Source: JAVBNU01 sp031551265 (lineage in GTDB: Bacteria; Cyanobacteriota; Vampirovibrionia; Gastranaerophilales; Gastranaerophilaceae). From it: DNA of 29,714 bases. Made by a program: the position numbers and the translations under genes. Under the pieces are notes generated by a model. The model made no database searches. It had not been told where the DNA came from and was given only the letters and a program-made list of their open reading frames with translations. Within the stretch, counting starts at the first letter, position 1. Every line of letters begins with the position of its first letter. Below, in pieces: positions 7,593-15,507 of this stretch. Location of the stretch: NCBI GenBank assembly GCA_031551265.1, contig JAVBNU010000080.1:1-29714 (forward strand). The letters are read 5' to 3'.

Positions 7593-8762
7593 ATGAATTC
7601 TTATGAAGCTAAATTAAAAGAGTTAGATTCTGAAAATAATTTAAGAATTATTCCTGAAACCGAGAAAAAAGAAGGCAAGTTCATTATCTTAAATGACAAG
7701 AGGCTATTAAATTTATCCTCTAATGATTATTTAGCCGTTGGGAATAACAAACTTATGTTGGCAGATTTTATTGAACAGAAGCAATTTAGTCCGCAATTTT
7801 TGTTTTCATCGACATCATCAAGGCTTTTGAGCGGCAACACATCCATATATAAAAAGCTGGAGAATAATTTGGCAAAATTGTTTCACAAAGAAGCAGCTTT
7901 GTTATTTAATACAGGTTATCAGTGCAACTTAGGGGTCATATCAACTTTATTTGATAAAGATGATGTAATTTTTTGTGACAAGCTTAATCACGCAAGTATA
8001 ATTGACGGAATAAAACTGTCCGGCGCAACAATGCATAGATACAAACATTTGGACTATACACAGCTTGAAGATTTGTTGACTAAGCACCGCAAGAACCACA
8101 AAAGAGCGATTATCATTTCAGAATCAGTTTTCAGCATGGATGGTGATATTGCAGATATAGAAAAATTGGTAAAACTCAAAGAACAATATGACACAATGCT
8201 TATGATTGATGAAGCTCATGCATTTGGTGTTTTTGGTCGTGAGTTATGCGGTGTGGCAGAAGAGGCAGATTTATTGAACAAAGTGGACATCGTGACAGCC
8301 ACATTTGGTAAATCTTTTGCTTCGACCGGGGCGTTTGTTGTTGCAGATAAAGTCATTATAGATTATTTGATAAACAAATGCCGCTCGTTTATTTTTTCGA
8401 CTGCATTGCCACCAGCAAATGTAATGTGGACAAACTGGTTGTTAAAAAAGAAATCTAATGTAATGAAAATTCAGCGAAAAAAGCTGCGAGAATTGACGCG
8501 CCAAACATTATCTTATATGTCGGCAATAGGTATGTCAACAGTTTCACATTCACAAATTATTCCAATAATAATTGGCGACAGCAAAAAAACAGTCGAATTA
8601 GCTAAGTATGTCCAGGACAAAGGATTTTATGTCCTAGCCGTGCGCCCGCCGTCAGTTCCGCCAAATTCATCTCGTTTGAGACTGTCTTTAACTGCTGATG
8701 TTAATTTTGAGGAAGTCAGACGCGCTCTCGATTTTATAAAGAATTTCTGCAATGAATCATAA
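7593..8762 (+). CDS. bioF: 8-amino-7-oxononanoate synthase (BioF)
   Basis: PLP enzyme condensing pimeloyl-ACP (or -CoA) with alanine in the first step of biotin ring assembly. The 389-residue protein has NLSSNDYLAVG, SRLLSGNTSIYKKLE, LFNTGYQCN, LNHASIIDG with H133, IDEAHAFGVFG with D206, the PLP lysine K240 in TATFGKSFASTGAF, and the C-terminal VRPPSVPPNSSRLRLSLTA. The BioF assignment over Kbl (threonine pathway) rests on the following bioG and bioC. It overlaps bioG by 11 nt. No good ribosome binding site is seen; a TAAAAT hexamer (7580-7585) ends 7 nt before the ATG. Confidence 0.92.
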   Translation: MNSYEAKLKELDSENNLRIIPETEKKEGKFIILNDKRLLNLSSNDYLAVGNNKLMLADFIEQKQFSPQFLFSSTSSRLLSGNTSIYKKLENNLAKLFHKEAALLFNTGYQCNLGVISTLFDKDDVIFCDKLNHASIIDGIKLSGATMHRYKHLDYTQLEDLLTKHRKNHKRAIIISESVFSMDGDIADIEKLVKLKEQYDTMLMIDEAHAFGVFGRELCGVAEEADLLNKVDIVTATFGKSFASTGAFVVADKVIIDYLINKCRSFIFSTALPPANVMWTNWLLKKKSNVMKIQRKKLRELTRQTLSYMSAIGMSTVSHSQIIPIIIGDSKKTVELAKYVQDKGFYVLAVRPPSVPPNSSRLRLSLTADVNFEEVRRALDFIKNFCNES

Positions 8763-9396
8763 ATATTTAAATAAAAAAAATAATGATAAAATTATAATTT
8801 TTTTTAATGGTTGGGGAATGGATGAGAATGTAGTCGAGCATTTAGAAGTTAGCGACTTTGATGTGGTTATGTTTTATGATTACTGCAATTTAGATATTCA
8901 AAATAATATATTTGAAGAAATAAATGATTATAACGAAAAATATCTCATTGCCTGGTCAATGGGTGTTGGTGTAAGTTCAATTTTCTGTGACAACATAGAA
9001 AATATTACCCGTAAAATAGCTATAAACGGAACATTAAAACCTATTGATAATGATTTTGGTATTCCAGAGAAAATATATGACATGACAGCGAATAATTTCA
9101 ATGAAGTTACGCTGAAAAAATTTGTACAGAAAATGTTTATCAATGGGAATGTTCCCAAGGCTTTGGCATTTCAGTGTGATGTAGCGCAGAAAAAAGATGA
9201 GTTAGTTGCGCTAAAAAATTATAAAACAAACATTAATTGTCATTTTGATAAAGCAATAATCTCGGCAAATGATCGTATTTTCAGTCCCAAAAATCAGCTT
9301 AATTTTTGGGAGTCGCAAATTGGTGTCGACTTGTGTAAAATAGAGACAGGACATTGTCCATTTTTTGAATATACAAGCTGGAAAGAGCTATTATGA
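8752..9396 (+). CDS. bioG: Pimeloyl-ACP methyl ester esterase, BioG family
   Basis: Alpha/beta hydrolase that removes the methyl group from pimeloyl-ACP methyl ester so that chain building stops at C7, replacing BioH. The 214-residue protein has the family (DUF452) hallmark IIIFFNGWGMD at 14-24, the nucleophile elbow AWSMGVGVSS with S69, and plausible partners D174 (SANDRIFSP) and H201 (ETGHCPFFEY). It lies between bioF and bioC, overlapping both (11 and 4 nt), so translation is probably coupled. No signal peptide is present; it acts in the cytosol. Confidence 0.9.
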   Translation: MNHKYLNKKNNDKIIIFFNGWGMDENVVEHLEVSDFDVVMFYDYCNLDIQNNIFEEINDYNEKYLIAWSMGVGVSSIFCDNIENITRKIAINGTLKPIDNDFGIPEKIYDMTANNFNEVTLKKFVQKMFINGNVPKALAFQCDVAQKKDELVALKNYKTNINCHFDKAIISANDRIFSPKNQLNFWESQIGVDLCKIETGHCPFFEYTSWKELL

Positions 9397-10139
9397 TTGA
9401 ACCTGATAAAGAATTAATTAAGCAAAGATTTAAAAAAAGCCTATCTACATATGACAAAAATGCAGTTGTGCAAAGAGAAATGGCTACGCAACTTGTTGAG
9501 TTTTTGCCTAAAAAAGAATTTAATTCAATTCTTGAGGTCGGTTGTGGTACCGGTTTTTTGACAAAAGAAATTAAAGACAAAATTAAGTACAAAATGTATT
9601 TTGCCAATGATATTGTACATGAGTGTAAACAATATATTGATGAAATTTTACCTTCAAAAATTTTTCTGGGCTGTGACATCGAAAATACAGAGCTTGGTGG
9701 GAAATTCGATTTAATAATAGCCAATGCTTCACTGCAATGGACAAAAAATTTAAATGGATTAATATCAAAACTTATAAACTCATTAAATGACGGTGGTATT
9801 TTAGCTTTTTCAATTTTCGGCGACCAAAATTTCAATGAAATTAAAACCTTAATGAATATAACCCTAGAAAATAATTTAGATAGAAATATACTAAGCAAAC
9901 AAGTATGTCAATCTTGTAAAATAATTACATTTGAAGAAAAAATTAGGAAACTTGAATTTACCAATACTCATGATGTGCTACAACACATAAAATTGACCGG
10001 CGTAAATGCCATCACCGAGTATAAATGGACAAAATCTTCGCTTGAACAATTCGAAAAACAATACGCAGAATTATTTTCAACAGGTGAAAAAGTCACACTG
10101 ACATATAACCCCGTGTATATTGTGTTACAGACGCTTTAA
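9393..10139 (+). CDS. bioC: Malonyl-ACP O-methyltransferase BioC
   Basis: SAM-dependent enzyme that methylates malonyl-ACP so that fatty acid synthase can build the pimeloyl chain. The 248-residue protein has the N-terminal IKQRFKKSLSTYDKNAVVQREMA helix usual in BioC, SAM motif I ILEVGCGTGFLT (46-57), and FDLIIANASLQWTKN, where the SLQW signature matches BioC. It overlaps bioG by ATGA and ends the operon; bioA, bioD and bioB are not in the window. The toxin-antitoxin promoter begins three bases after its stop codon. Confidence 0.92.
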   Translation: MIEPDKELIKQRFKKSLSTYDKNAVVQREMATQLVEFLPKKEFNSILEVGCGTGFLTKEIKDKIKYKMYFANDIVHECKQYIDEILPSKIFLGCDIENTELGGKFDLIIANASLQWTKNLNGLISKLINSLNDGGILAFSIFGDQNFNEIKTLMNITLENNLDRNILSKQVCQSCKIITFEEKIRKLEFTNTHDVLQHIKLTGVNAITEYKWTKSSLEQFEKQYAELFSTGEKVTLTYNPVYIVLQTL

Positions 10140-10141
10140 GA

Positions 10142-10170
10142 TTGACATTATATCAAAATTTTGATATAAT
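10142..10170 (+). promoter_or_regulatory. Consensus sigma-70 promoter of the toxin-antitoxin operon
   Basis: TTGACA (10142-10147) and TATAAT (10165-10170) are both perfect and are separated by exactly 17 bp. It is the best promoter seen in the window and overlaps a palindromic operator. Confidence 0.9.
10149..10168. promoter_or_regulatory. Perfect 20-bp palindrome, likely TA autoregulation operator
   Basis: TATATCAAAATTTTGATATA is a perfect 10+10 inverted repeat covering the spacer and four bases of the -10 box. A bound dimer here would block RNA polymerase. Phd/YefM antitoxins bind such operators, so autoregulation by the antitoxin and toxin is the likely role (inference). Confidence 0.85.
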
Positions 10171-10195
10171 ATGTGTATATTATAAGGAGTTAAAT

Positions 10196-10435
10196 ATGCC
10201 AAATATCAAACCTAGCTCAGATTTACGTAATAAATATAATGAAATATCTGAATTCTGCCATACATATGATGAGCCGGTTTATATAACAAAAAATGGCAAA
10301 GGTGATTTGGCAATTATGAGTGTTGAAGCCTATGAACGTTTAATGGGGAAGTTTGAATTATATAAATTGTTGCACGAAGGACTCCAGGATATAAAAAATG
10401 GAGCGCTTTACACAGTGGAGCAAGCTTTTGAGTAA
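10196..10435 (+). CDS. Antitoxin, Phd/YefM family
   Basis: Neutralises the toxin encoded next and probably represses the operon. The ATG at 10196 is preceded by AAGGAG at 10184-10189; the reading frame is open further upstream but that part contains the promoter. The 79 residues show the family pattern: SDLRNKYNEISEFCHTYDEPVYITKNGKGDLAIMSVEAYERLM, the YefM/Phd N-terminal DNA-binding fold, then a C-terminal toxin-binding helix (ELYKLLHEGLQDIKNG). Its 3' end overlaps the toxin gene. Confidence 0.92.
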   Translation: MPNIKPSSDLRNKYNEISEFCHTYDEPVYITKNGKGDLAIMSVEAYERLMGKFELYKLLHEGLQDIKNGALYTVEQAFE

Positions 10436-10748
10436 ATATGAAAATTATAAGATCTTAATTACTCAAAGTGCAAAAAACGATTTGAGTACAATAAAAAATC
10501 GTTTCAGTACGGAATTAAATGAACCTAATGTCGCATTAAAATTAATTGAAAACTTGAAAAAATCTATTTTAAGCTTAAGCAAAACGCCTGAACGTAATCC
10601 TCTCTTGACTGACGAAATGCTTGTGCACCTCGAAATTCGCAAACTTATCGTGAAAAAATACATAGTTTTTTATTACATCCAGGAAGATACTATTATAGTT
10701 ATGCGTGTTCTTTATATGAAAAGAGATTGGCATAGTATACTATATTAA
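10398..10748 (+). CDS. RelE/ParE-superfamily toxin
   Basis: Probable mRNA interferase or gyrase-type toxin of the RelE/ParE fold. The core begins at YKILITQSAKNDL and ends in the typical VKKYIVFYYIQEDTIIVMRVLYMKRDWHSIL strand-strand-helix. The conserved arginine pair (R of RVLY, R of KRDW) suggests RelE/ParE type; the exact target cannot be told. The start is uncertain: ATG 10398 (AGGA eight bases before) gives 116 residues, while in-frame TTG 10428 (GGAG seven bases before) gives 106 and removes an atypical N-terminus. Both overlap the antitoxin gene. The stop codon abuts that of pheT on the other strand. Confidence 0.88.
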   Translation: MERFTQWSKLLSKYENYKILITQSAKNDLSTIKNRFSTELNEPNVALKLIENLKKSILSLSKTPERNPLLTDEMLVHLEIRKLIVKKYIVFYYIQEDTIIVMRVLYMKRDWHSILY

Positions 10749-13202
10749 TTATTCTCTAAATGCAATGTTTGTAATGTTTTGCGAGAGTGCTGATTTTATT
10801 TTTGCCATTTGCTCGTCCACTATTGCATCGGTTAACGTCGCAGTTGCGTCTTGTAGTTTAATACGATATGCAACACTCATAGAGCCTTTCTCGATATTAG
10901 CGCCCTGATAAACATCAAACACATCTGTTTCATTGAATAAGTTTGAATCTGCGGCTTTTTTGATAACTTTGACAATATCAGCATGCGAAACGCTCTCAGG
11001 TACAACAAACGCAATATCACGTTGGACTTCAGGGAATTGCGGCAATTTCTTGAAACGCACGTCAGAATAGCTCATTGCGTTGAGAATTTCATCTAAGTTC
11101 AAATCAAACAAGAAGACATCCTGATTAATCTTATGTTTTTGTTGCGTTGCAGGGTGGAGTTTACCAAAATAACCAACAGTTATAGGGGTTTTACCAAGCA
11201 AAACAATTTTAGCTGAAATATTCGGATGCAGATAGTGAGCATCAGATTTTTCAAGTTTAATACGACCTGAAATTTTCAGCTCTTCCAGAATATTTTCAAT
11301 AACACCTTTTAGAAGGTAAAAATCAAGTGCTGCATTTTGCTGCCACTTACTTGAGCAAATGTTGCCGGTCATTGCGCCTGAAATACGTCTGGTTTCTTGA
11401 ACTCCTGTATTTTTGTCATCGTCCGGAGAATTTTTGAAATAGACTCTGCCAAACTCATACAGCCAAAAATCTTTTTGACCGTTATCAAAGTTATATTTAA
11501 CCATTTGCAGCATATTCGGAATCAAGCTTTGACGCAGCATATTATAGTCCTCAGACTGCGCATTGCGCATCATCACAGCTTCGTCTTTGTTATAATCAAA
11601 ATCGAATTGCTTCAGCAGCGGTTCGCCAATCAAAGATGATGACACAGCTTCACAAAAGCCTTGCCCCAAAAGCATTTGATGTATTTTTGTAATTGTGCGG
11701 TCTTCATTTGACATTTCGGCAGTCTGCCTGTTTTGAGGTAGCGTCGGCATAATTTTGTCATAGCCGTGAATACGTGCGACTTCTTCGATTAAATCAATTT
11801 CGCGTGTAACATCATTTATTCTAAAGCTAGGCACTTTGAATTTCGCTGCCATTTCGTTTTTGCCAAGTAACTCAAAGCCTAAATTTTCAAGTATTTCGCA
11901 ACATTTTTCTGCCGGAATTTGTGAACCTAAAACTCTTTTCACCTGATTAAATCGCAGTGTTATTTCGATATTTTCGGCTTTGTCATTGCCTGTTTCGACG
12001 ATACCGTCAAGTTTTGCGTCTGCATGTTTAATCAACAGGTCTATTGCACGAAATAATGCTGGTTTAACGCCTTCAATATCCACGCCATGTTCAAATCTTG
12101 AGCAAGCTTCGCTGCGGTAACCAACGCTGCGTGAGCTTTTTCTGTTTGTCGTAGGTGTGAAATATGCTGATTCAAGCGCAATATTTTTTGTATTATCATC
12201 GATTCCGCTGTTTTCGCCGCCAAAAACCCCTGCTATACAGGCACCTTGTGTTTTGGTTGCAATCAAAACACTCTCTTTCGTAAGCGAGCGTTTAACGCCA
12301 TCTAAGGTTGTTATTGTTTCGCCTTCTTTTGCACGTCTGACGCAAAGGTAGTTGTCAATTTTGTCAGAGTCAAATGCGTGGAGGGGCTGTCCGTATTCTA
12401 AAAGGACGTAGTTAGTGATATCTACCACATTATTAATTGGGCGCATGCCTGAAGCCAGAAGTCGTTTTTGCATCCACATCGGCGAAGGTTTTGTAACCAT
12501 GCCTTTCAAAAGACCGATTGCGTAGTATTTACAGGTATCACCATCGACGATTTCCACTTTGAATTTGTCGTTTGCCAAGTCTGCTGTATTTTGAAGATAA
12601 GAAAAATTTAGTTTTTTATCAAAAAGAGCTGATAACTCACGCGCAACACCGACCATAGACATCTGGTCGCCACGATTGGCCGTTGGAGCGACATGTAAAA
12701 TTATATCTTCTTCGATACCTAAAACATTTTCCAGCTTTTCGCCAATTTTTATATTATCAAAAAGTCTGTTAAGAATAAGGATACCGTCCTCTTCCTGCAT
12801 TCCTTCAAGCCCTAACTCATCTTGCGAGCAAAGCATACCTTGTGATTCGATGCCGCGAATTTTTACAGGTGTTAGTTCGAATAATTCGTTAGTTTTGCGA
12901 GAGAATACTTTTGAGCCGATTGTTGCATAAGGAATAATCTGGCCGACTTCAATGTTCTGTGCGCCACAGACAACAGTTTTTGTGCCAAAAACTGTTTCAA
13001 CCGTTGCAAGCCTTAATTTATCAGCGTCAGGGTGCTTCTCTAGGTTTTTTATTTGCGCGATTGTAATATTGCTAAATTTCGGCTCAACGTTCTCGATTTC
13101 TTCAACTTCTAAGCCGCTAATCGTCAGCGCGTGGGCAATTTCCTCGACCGTTTTGTCCGATAAATCTACGTATTCATTCATCCAGTTTAATGATACTCGC
13201 AT
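10749..13202 (-). CDS. pheT: Phenylalanyl-tRNA synthetase beta subunit
   Basis: Structural and editing subunit of the PheRS tetramer that charges tRNA-Phe. The 817-residue protein begins MRVSLNWMNEYVDL, a standard PheT start, with AAGGAT upstream. Longer in-frame starts reach to 13385, but that stretch is translated repeat DNA and is rejected. Visible parts are the EMAP/Myf tRNA-binding fold (about 38-150), the B3/B4 editing region (PMWMQKRLLASGMRPINNVVDITNYVLLEYGQPLHAFD), the B5 domain, the catalytic-like core, and the C-terminal FDX-ACB domain (KKLPQFPEVQRDIAFVV). The pheS gene, normally directly upstream, is absent; in its place lies a 547-bp repeat cluster. Confidence 0.95.
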   Translation of the reverse strand: MRVSLNWMNEYVDLSDKTVEEIAHALTISGLEVEEIENVEPKFSNITIAQIKNLEKHPDADKLRLATVETVFGTKTVVCGAQNIEVGQIIPYATIGSKVFSRKTNELFELTPVKIRGIESQGMLCSQDELGLEGMQEEDGILILNRLFDNIKIGEKLENVLGIEEDIILHVAPTANRGDQMSMVGVARELSALFDKKLNFSYLQNTADLANDKFKVEIVDGDTCKYYAIGLLKGMVTKPSPMWMQKRLLASGMRPINNVVDITNYVLLEYGQPLHAFDSDKIDNYLCVRRAKEGETITTLDGVKRSLTKESVLIATKTQGACIAGVFGGENSGIDDNTKNIALESAYFTPTTNRKSSRSVGYRSEACSRFEHGVDIEGVKPALFRAIDLLIKHADAKLDGIVETGNDKAENIEITLRFNQVKRVLGSQIPAEKCCEILENLGFELLGKNEMAAKFKVPSFRINDVTREIDLIEEVARIHGYDKIMPTLPQNRQTAEMSNEDRTITKIHQMLLGQGFCEAVSSSLIGEPLLKQFDFDYNKDEAVMMRNAQSEDYNMLRQSLIPNMLQMVKYNFDNGQKDFWLYEFGRVYFKNSPDDDKNTGVQETRRISGAMTGNICSSKWQQNAALDFYLLKGVIENILEELKISGRIKLEKSDAHYLHPNISAKIVLLGKTPITVGYFGKLHPATQQKHKINQDVFLFDLNLDEILNAMSYSDVRFKKLPQFPEVQRDIAFVVPESVSHADIVKVIKKAADSNLFNETDVFDVYQGANIEKGSMSVAYRIKLQDATATLTDAIVDEQMAKIKSALSQNITNIAFRE

Positions 13203-13235
13203 GTTGTTATCCTTATGTTTTATTTTTCTAATTTT

Positions 13236-13259
13236 GGTGGGCTGGCGAGCCCACCCTAC
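13236..13259 (-). repeat. GTAG-type REP hairpin (GGTGGGCT stem)
   Basis: GGTGGGCT (13236-13243), loop GGCG, AGCCCACC (13248-13255), then CTAC (13256-13259). Read on the minus strand it is GTAG plus a perfect 8-bp hairpin. Confidence 0.8.
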
Positions 13260-13266
13260 AATTTTT

Positions 13267-13349
13267 AGCCCCCTCTCCCCGTTGCGACTCTGCCGAGTAA
13301 AACGATTGAGTATCGTTTTAGGAGAGGTAGGGCTGGGGTGAGGGGTACG
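13267..13349 (-). repeat. CCCTCACCCC-type repeat, expanded copy
   Basis: On the minus strand it begins GTACCCCTCACCCCAGCCC and ends in GGGGAGAGGG, like the copies at 5663 and 16433. The short loop is replaced by a longer segment holding its own hairpin, AAAACGAT - tgagt - ATCGTTTT. Confidence 0.7.
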
Positions 13350-13369
13350 TTTTCCTTCTCCTGTGTCTC

Positions 13370-13390
13370 GGTGCGTGAGACGCACCCTAC
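13370..13390 (-). repeat. GTAG-type REP hairpin (GGTGCGT stem)
   Basis: GGTGCGT, loop GAG, ACGCACC, then CTAC. The same sequence is at 17707-17727. Copies with a changed loop are at 21159-21179 and, inverted, at 24524-24544. Confidence 0.8.
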
Positions 13391-13399
13391 AATTCTTTT

Positions 13400-13439
13400 G
13401 TCATTGCGAGGCTTCATTGGAAGCCGTGGCAATCCAGCG
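13400..13439 (+). repeat. TCATTGCGAGG...GGCAATCC repeat, copy 1
   Basis: GTCATTGCGAGGCTTC - attg - GAAGCCGTGGCAATCC forms an imperfect hairpin. A copy in the opposite orientation is at 14387-14428 and a degenerate one at 21184-21222. Elements of this kind are common in intergenic DNA of many bacteria. Confidence 0.7.
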
Positions 13440-13444
13440 TTCCC

Positions 13445-13574
13445 GCTGCCCCGGACATATGATTAAGAAAAAAATCATGAATCGTTTCTGCACGGGGTCT
13501 CATATTTTTAAAGATATGAGTTCCCGCATACTAACGCTTTATGTAGATTACAAAGTCTGGCTCTGCGGGACGGC
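13445..13574 (+). repeat. Multi-hairpin element, copy 1
   Basis: About 130 bp with imperfect terminal inversion (GCTGCCCCG / CGGGACGGC) and internal hairpins including CTCATAT - ttttaaag - ATATGAG. The second half aligns with 14316-14355 (shared CGCA.A..AACGCTT..., GTAATC/GATTAC-like and TGGC.CTGCGG blocks). Confidence 0.65.
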
Positions 13575-13749
13575 AAATTTATTATGTTGTTGTCAATGTC
13601 ATCTATTTTGGTGGGCTATTGCCTACCCTACTTTTAATCGGTGAGTGAGACGCACCATCACTATCCTACAATTGTCTTACAAAAATAAAGAAAAATAAAG
13701 CAGATTAGCCGAGCCAACCTGTTTTATTTCTTGTATTTATTAAATAATA

Positions 13750-14130
13750 TTAGATTCTCCATTTATCCAAAGGTTGTTTATAAACTCTTTCTGAACAGTT
13801 CAATGCTCTATGATATGCGGCTACAACTTCTTTTTTCTGGAGAGAGGTACCAATTTTTCTCTCAGCCATACAACTGCCTTCATATTTTTGATCTTTTATT
13901 TTTTCTATGACTTTAACTCCTACATGTGTGCAATTATCACCTTCAAAATAGAAAGGGTAAAGTCTTACCGTGTTTTTGTCTCCGTTTTTTTCTAAAGAGT
14001 TTATTGCGGCTTTAAACTCAACTAATTCTCGCCCGTACATAACATCATCAAATTTGCCGCCGTTGTAGCCGTCTACGATTTCTACTTTTGATTTGAATGC
14101 AATATTTGATTGAATTGGATTTACTCTCAT
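13750..14130 (-). CDS. Small protein with N-terminal AFKS motif, unknown function
   Basis: I do not recognise the family. The ATG at 14130 with GAAGGGAA upstream gives 126 residues; the frame also extends to a TTG at 14154 with no better support. The N-terminus MRVNPIQSNIAFKSKVEIVDG resembles that of the unrelated protein at 28316-28753 (NTSSHNPSFKALVHVG): a short Asn/Ser-rich lead, then FK plus a small residue and a beta strand. The rest is mixed alpha/beta with YGRELVEFKAAINSLEKNG and a C-terminal helix. No signal peptide or membrane helix is seen. Upstream lies a 30-nt element shared with the same gene at 28753. Confidence 0.65.
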   Translation of the reverse strand: MRVNPIQSNIAFKSKVEIVDGYNGGKFDDVMYGRELVEFKAAINSLEKNGDKNTVRLYPFYFEGDNCTHVGVKVIEKIKDQKYEGSCMAERKIGTSLQKKEVVAAYHRALNCSERVYKQPLDKWRI

Positions 14131-14160
14131 AAAAAATTCCCTTCTTTTTCTCAATACAAA

Positions 14161-14190
14161 TGCTTTAAAACGCGTGAAAAAAATTCTTTG
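14161..14190 (-). promoter_or_regulatory. Upstream element shared by two small genes, copy 1
   Basis: On the plus strand TGCTTTAA...CGTGAAAAAA..TTCTTTG matches 28791-28820 at 26 of 30 positions. It lies 30 nt before the 13750-14130 gene; the other copy is 37 nt before its gene. Its role, perhaps promoter or activator site, is inferred from position. Confidence 0.55.
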
Positions 14191-14234
14191 TTAGTTGAGA
14201 GGGGAAAAGTTTACATAGCTTAATAAGATTAAAT

Positions 14235-14355
14235 GTCATCCCGGAATTTTGTACAACAAAATATCCGGGGTCTTTTCAGCATCGAATTCCACATTGGCAA
14301 GATACCGCACATAAACGCTTAGAGTGTAATCCTCAGTTTGGCGCTGCGGTATGAC
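14235..14355 (+). repeat. Multi-hairpin element, copy 2
   Basis: Begins GTCATCCCG and ends CGGTATGAC, a terminal inverted repeat. The first internal hairpin is CCGGAaTTTTGT - ac - ACAAAATaTCCGG. The second half matches copy 1 at 13526-13574. Confidence 0.65.
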
Positions 14356-14386
14356 AATATAATTCTATGCAAAATAGAAAATCTTT

Positions 14387-14428
14387 CTGGATTGCTTCGT
14401 CAAATCTTACGATTTTCCTCGCAATGAC
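14387..14428 (-). repeat. TCATTGCGAGG...GCAATCC repeat, copy 2
   Basis: Read on the minus strand: GTCATTGCGAGG ... GAAGCAATCCAG. It lies two bases after the leuB stop codon and is inverted relative to the copy at 13400. Confidence 0.7.
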
Positions 14429-14430
14429 AA

Positions 14431-15504
14431 CTACGCTAATTTTGCGGCGATGAGGTTGCCCATTTCTTTTGTGCCGATGAGGTTCATACCTTCGCTCATA
14501 ATATCTTTTGTGCGATAGCCTTCTCTTAGGACTGAAATTACTGCGTTGTTGATTGCTTCGTACACATCGTCTCTGTTGAATGAGTATTTAAGCATCATCG
14601 CAACTGATAGGATTGTTGCAATCGGGTTAACAACATCTTGTCCGCGTAAATCGGGTGCGCTGCCGTGGATTGGCTCATACATGCCGACACCTGATGATGA
14701 GAGGCTTGCGCTGGGTAATAATCCTAATGAGCCTGCGAGCATAGACGCTTCATCTGATAAAATGTCGCCGAAGATGTTGCCGGTCACAACAGTATCAAAT
14801 TGTTTCGGCCATCTGATAAGCTGCATTGCTGCGTTATCGACGTACATGTGTGATAACTCAACTTCAGGATAAGATTCGCCGACTTTTGTCACTACTTCGC
14901 GCCAGAGTCTTGAAACGTCTAAAACATTTGCTTTATCAACAGAACATAGTTTTTTGCCGCGTTTCATTGCTGTTTGGAATGCAACGTGTGCAATTCTTTC
15001 GACTTCTTCCTCTGTATAAATCATATTATTGAAGCCGACTTTTTTGCCATTCTGGATTTCAACGCCTTTTGGCTGACCAAAATATACATCGCCTGTTAAT
15101 TCACGAATAATCATGATATCGACACCGGCTACGATTTCAGGTTTTAGCGGTGAAGATGAAACTAATTCGTCATAAACAATTGCAGGACGGAGGTTAGCGA
15201 ATAAGTTTAATTCTTTTCTTATACCTAAAAGCGCTTTTTCAGGGCGAACTTCAGGTGGGAGTGTATCGTATTTCCAGTCGCCAACAGCGCCTAAAAGTAC
15301 TGCGTCAGAAGCTTTTGCTAAGTCAATCGTAGCTTGAGGCAGTGGTGTTCTGTATTCGTCGTATGCAATTCCGCCAATCAAAGCGTCTTTGTATTCAAAT
15401 TCCATGTTAAATTTTTTCGCTGCAGCGTTGAGTACTTTCAAGCCTTCTTCTATAATTTCAGGTCCTATGCCGTCGCCGCGTAATACTGCTATTTTATATG
15501 CCAT
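14431..15504 (-). CDS. leuB: 3-isopropylmalate dehydrogenase
   Basis: NAD-dependent oxidative decarboxylation of 3-isopropylmalate in leucine synthesis, cytosolic. The 357-residue protein has IAVLRGDGIGPEI at the N-terminus, LLGAVGDWKYD, the substrate arginines in LLGIRKELNLFANLRPA, RELTGDVYFGQPKG, and the NAD/metal segment GNIFGDILSDEASMLAGSLGLLPSASL followed by YEPIHGSAPD. These features separate it from isocitrate dehydrogenase. The start lies 3 nt after leuD, with GGGAG within the leuD 3' end. Confidence 0.96.
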   Translation of the reverse strand: MAYKIAVLRGDGIGPEIIEEGLKVLNAAAKKFNMEFEYKDALIGGIAYDEYRTPLPQATIDLAKASDAVLLGAVGDWKYDTLPPEVRPEKALLGIRKELNLFANLRPAIVYDELVSSSPLKPEIVAGVDIMIIRELTGDVYFGQPKGVEIQNGKKVGFNNMIYTEEEVERIAHVAFQTAMKRGKKLCSVDKANVLDVSRLWREVVTKVGESYPEVELSHMYVDNAAMQLIRWPKQFDTVVTGNIFGDILSDEASMLAGSLGLLPSASLSSSGVGMYEPIHGSAPDLRGQDVVNPIATILSVAMMLKYSFNRDDVYEAINNAVISVLREGYRTKDIMSEGMNLIGTKEMGNLIAAKLA

Positions 15505-15507
15505 TGT

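Larger units (their letters stand above)
13203..13749. repeat. Gene-free repeat cluster upstream of pheT
   Basis: Nearly the whole 547 bp is made of repeats: GTAG-type REP hairpins at 13236-13259, 13370-13390, 13610-13631 and a decayed one near 13640-13669; an inverted CCCTCACCCC-type element (13267-13349); a TCATTGCGAGG element (13400-13439); and a multi-hairpin element (13445-13574). Short open frames inside are repeat translations. The pheT promoter must lie in or behind these repeats. Confidence 0.85.

Noticed and set aside
13203..13385. N-terminal extension of pheT by about 61 residues
   Set aside because: It translates a GGTGGGCT REP hairpin and a CCCTCACCCC-type repeat; the normal PheT start MRVSLNW with a ribosome binding site lies at 13202.
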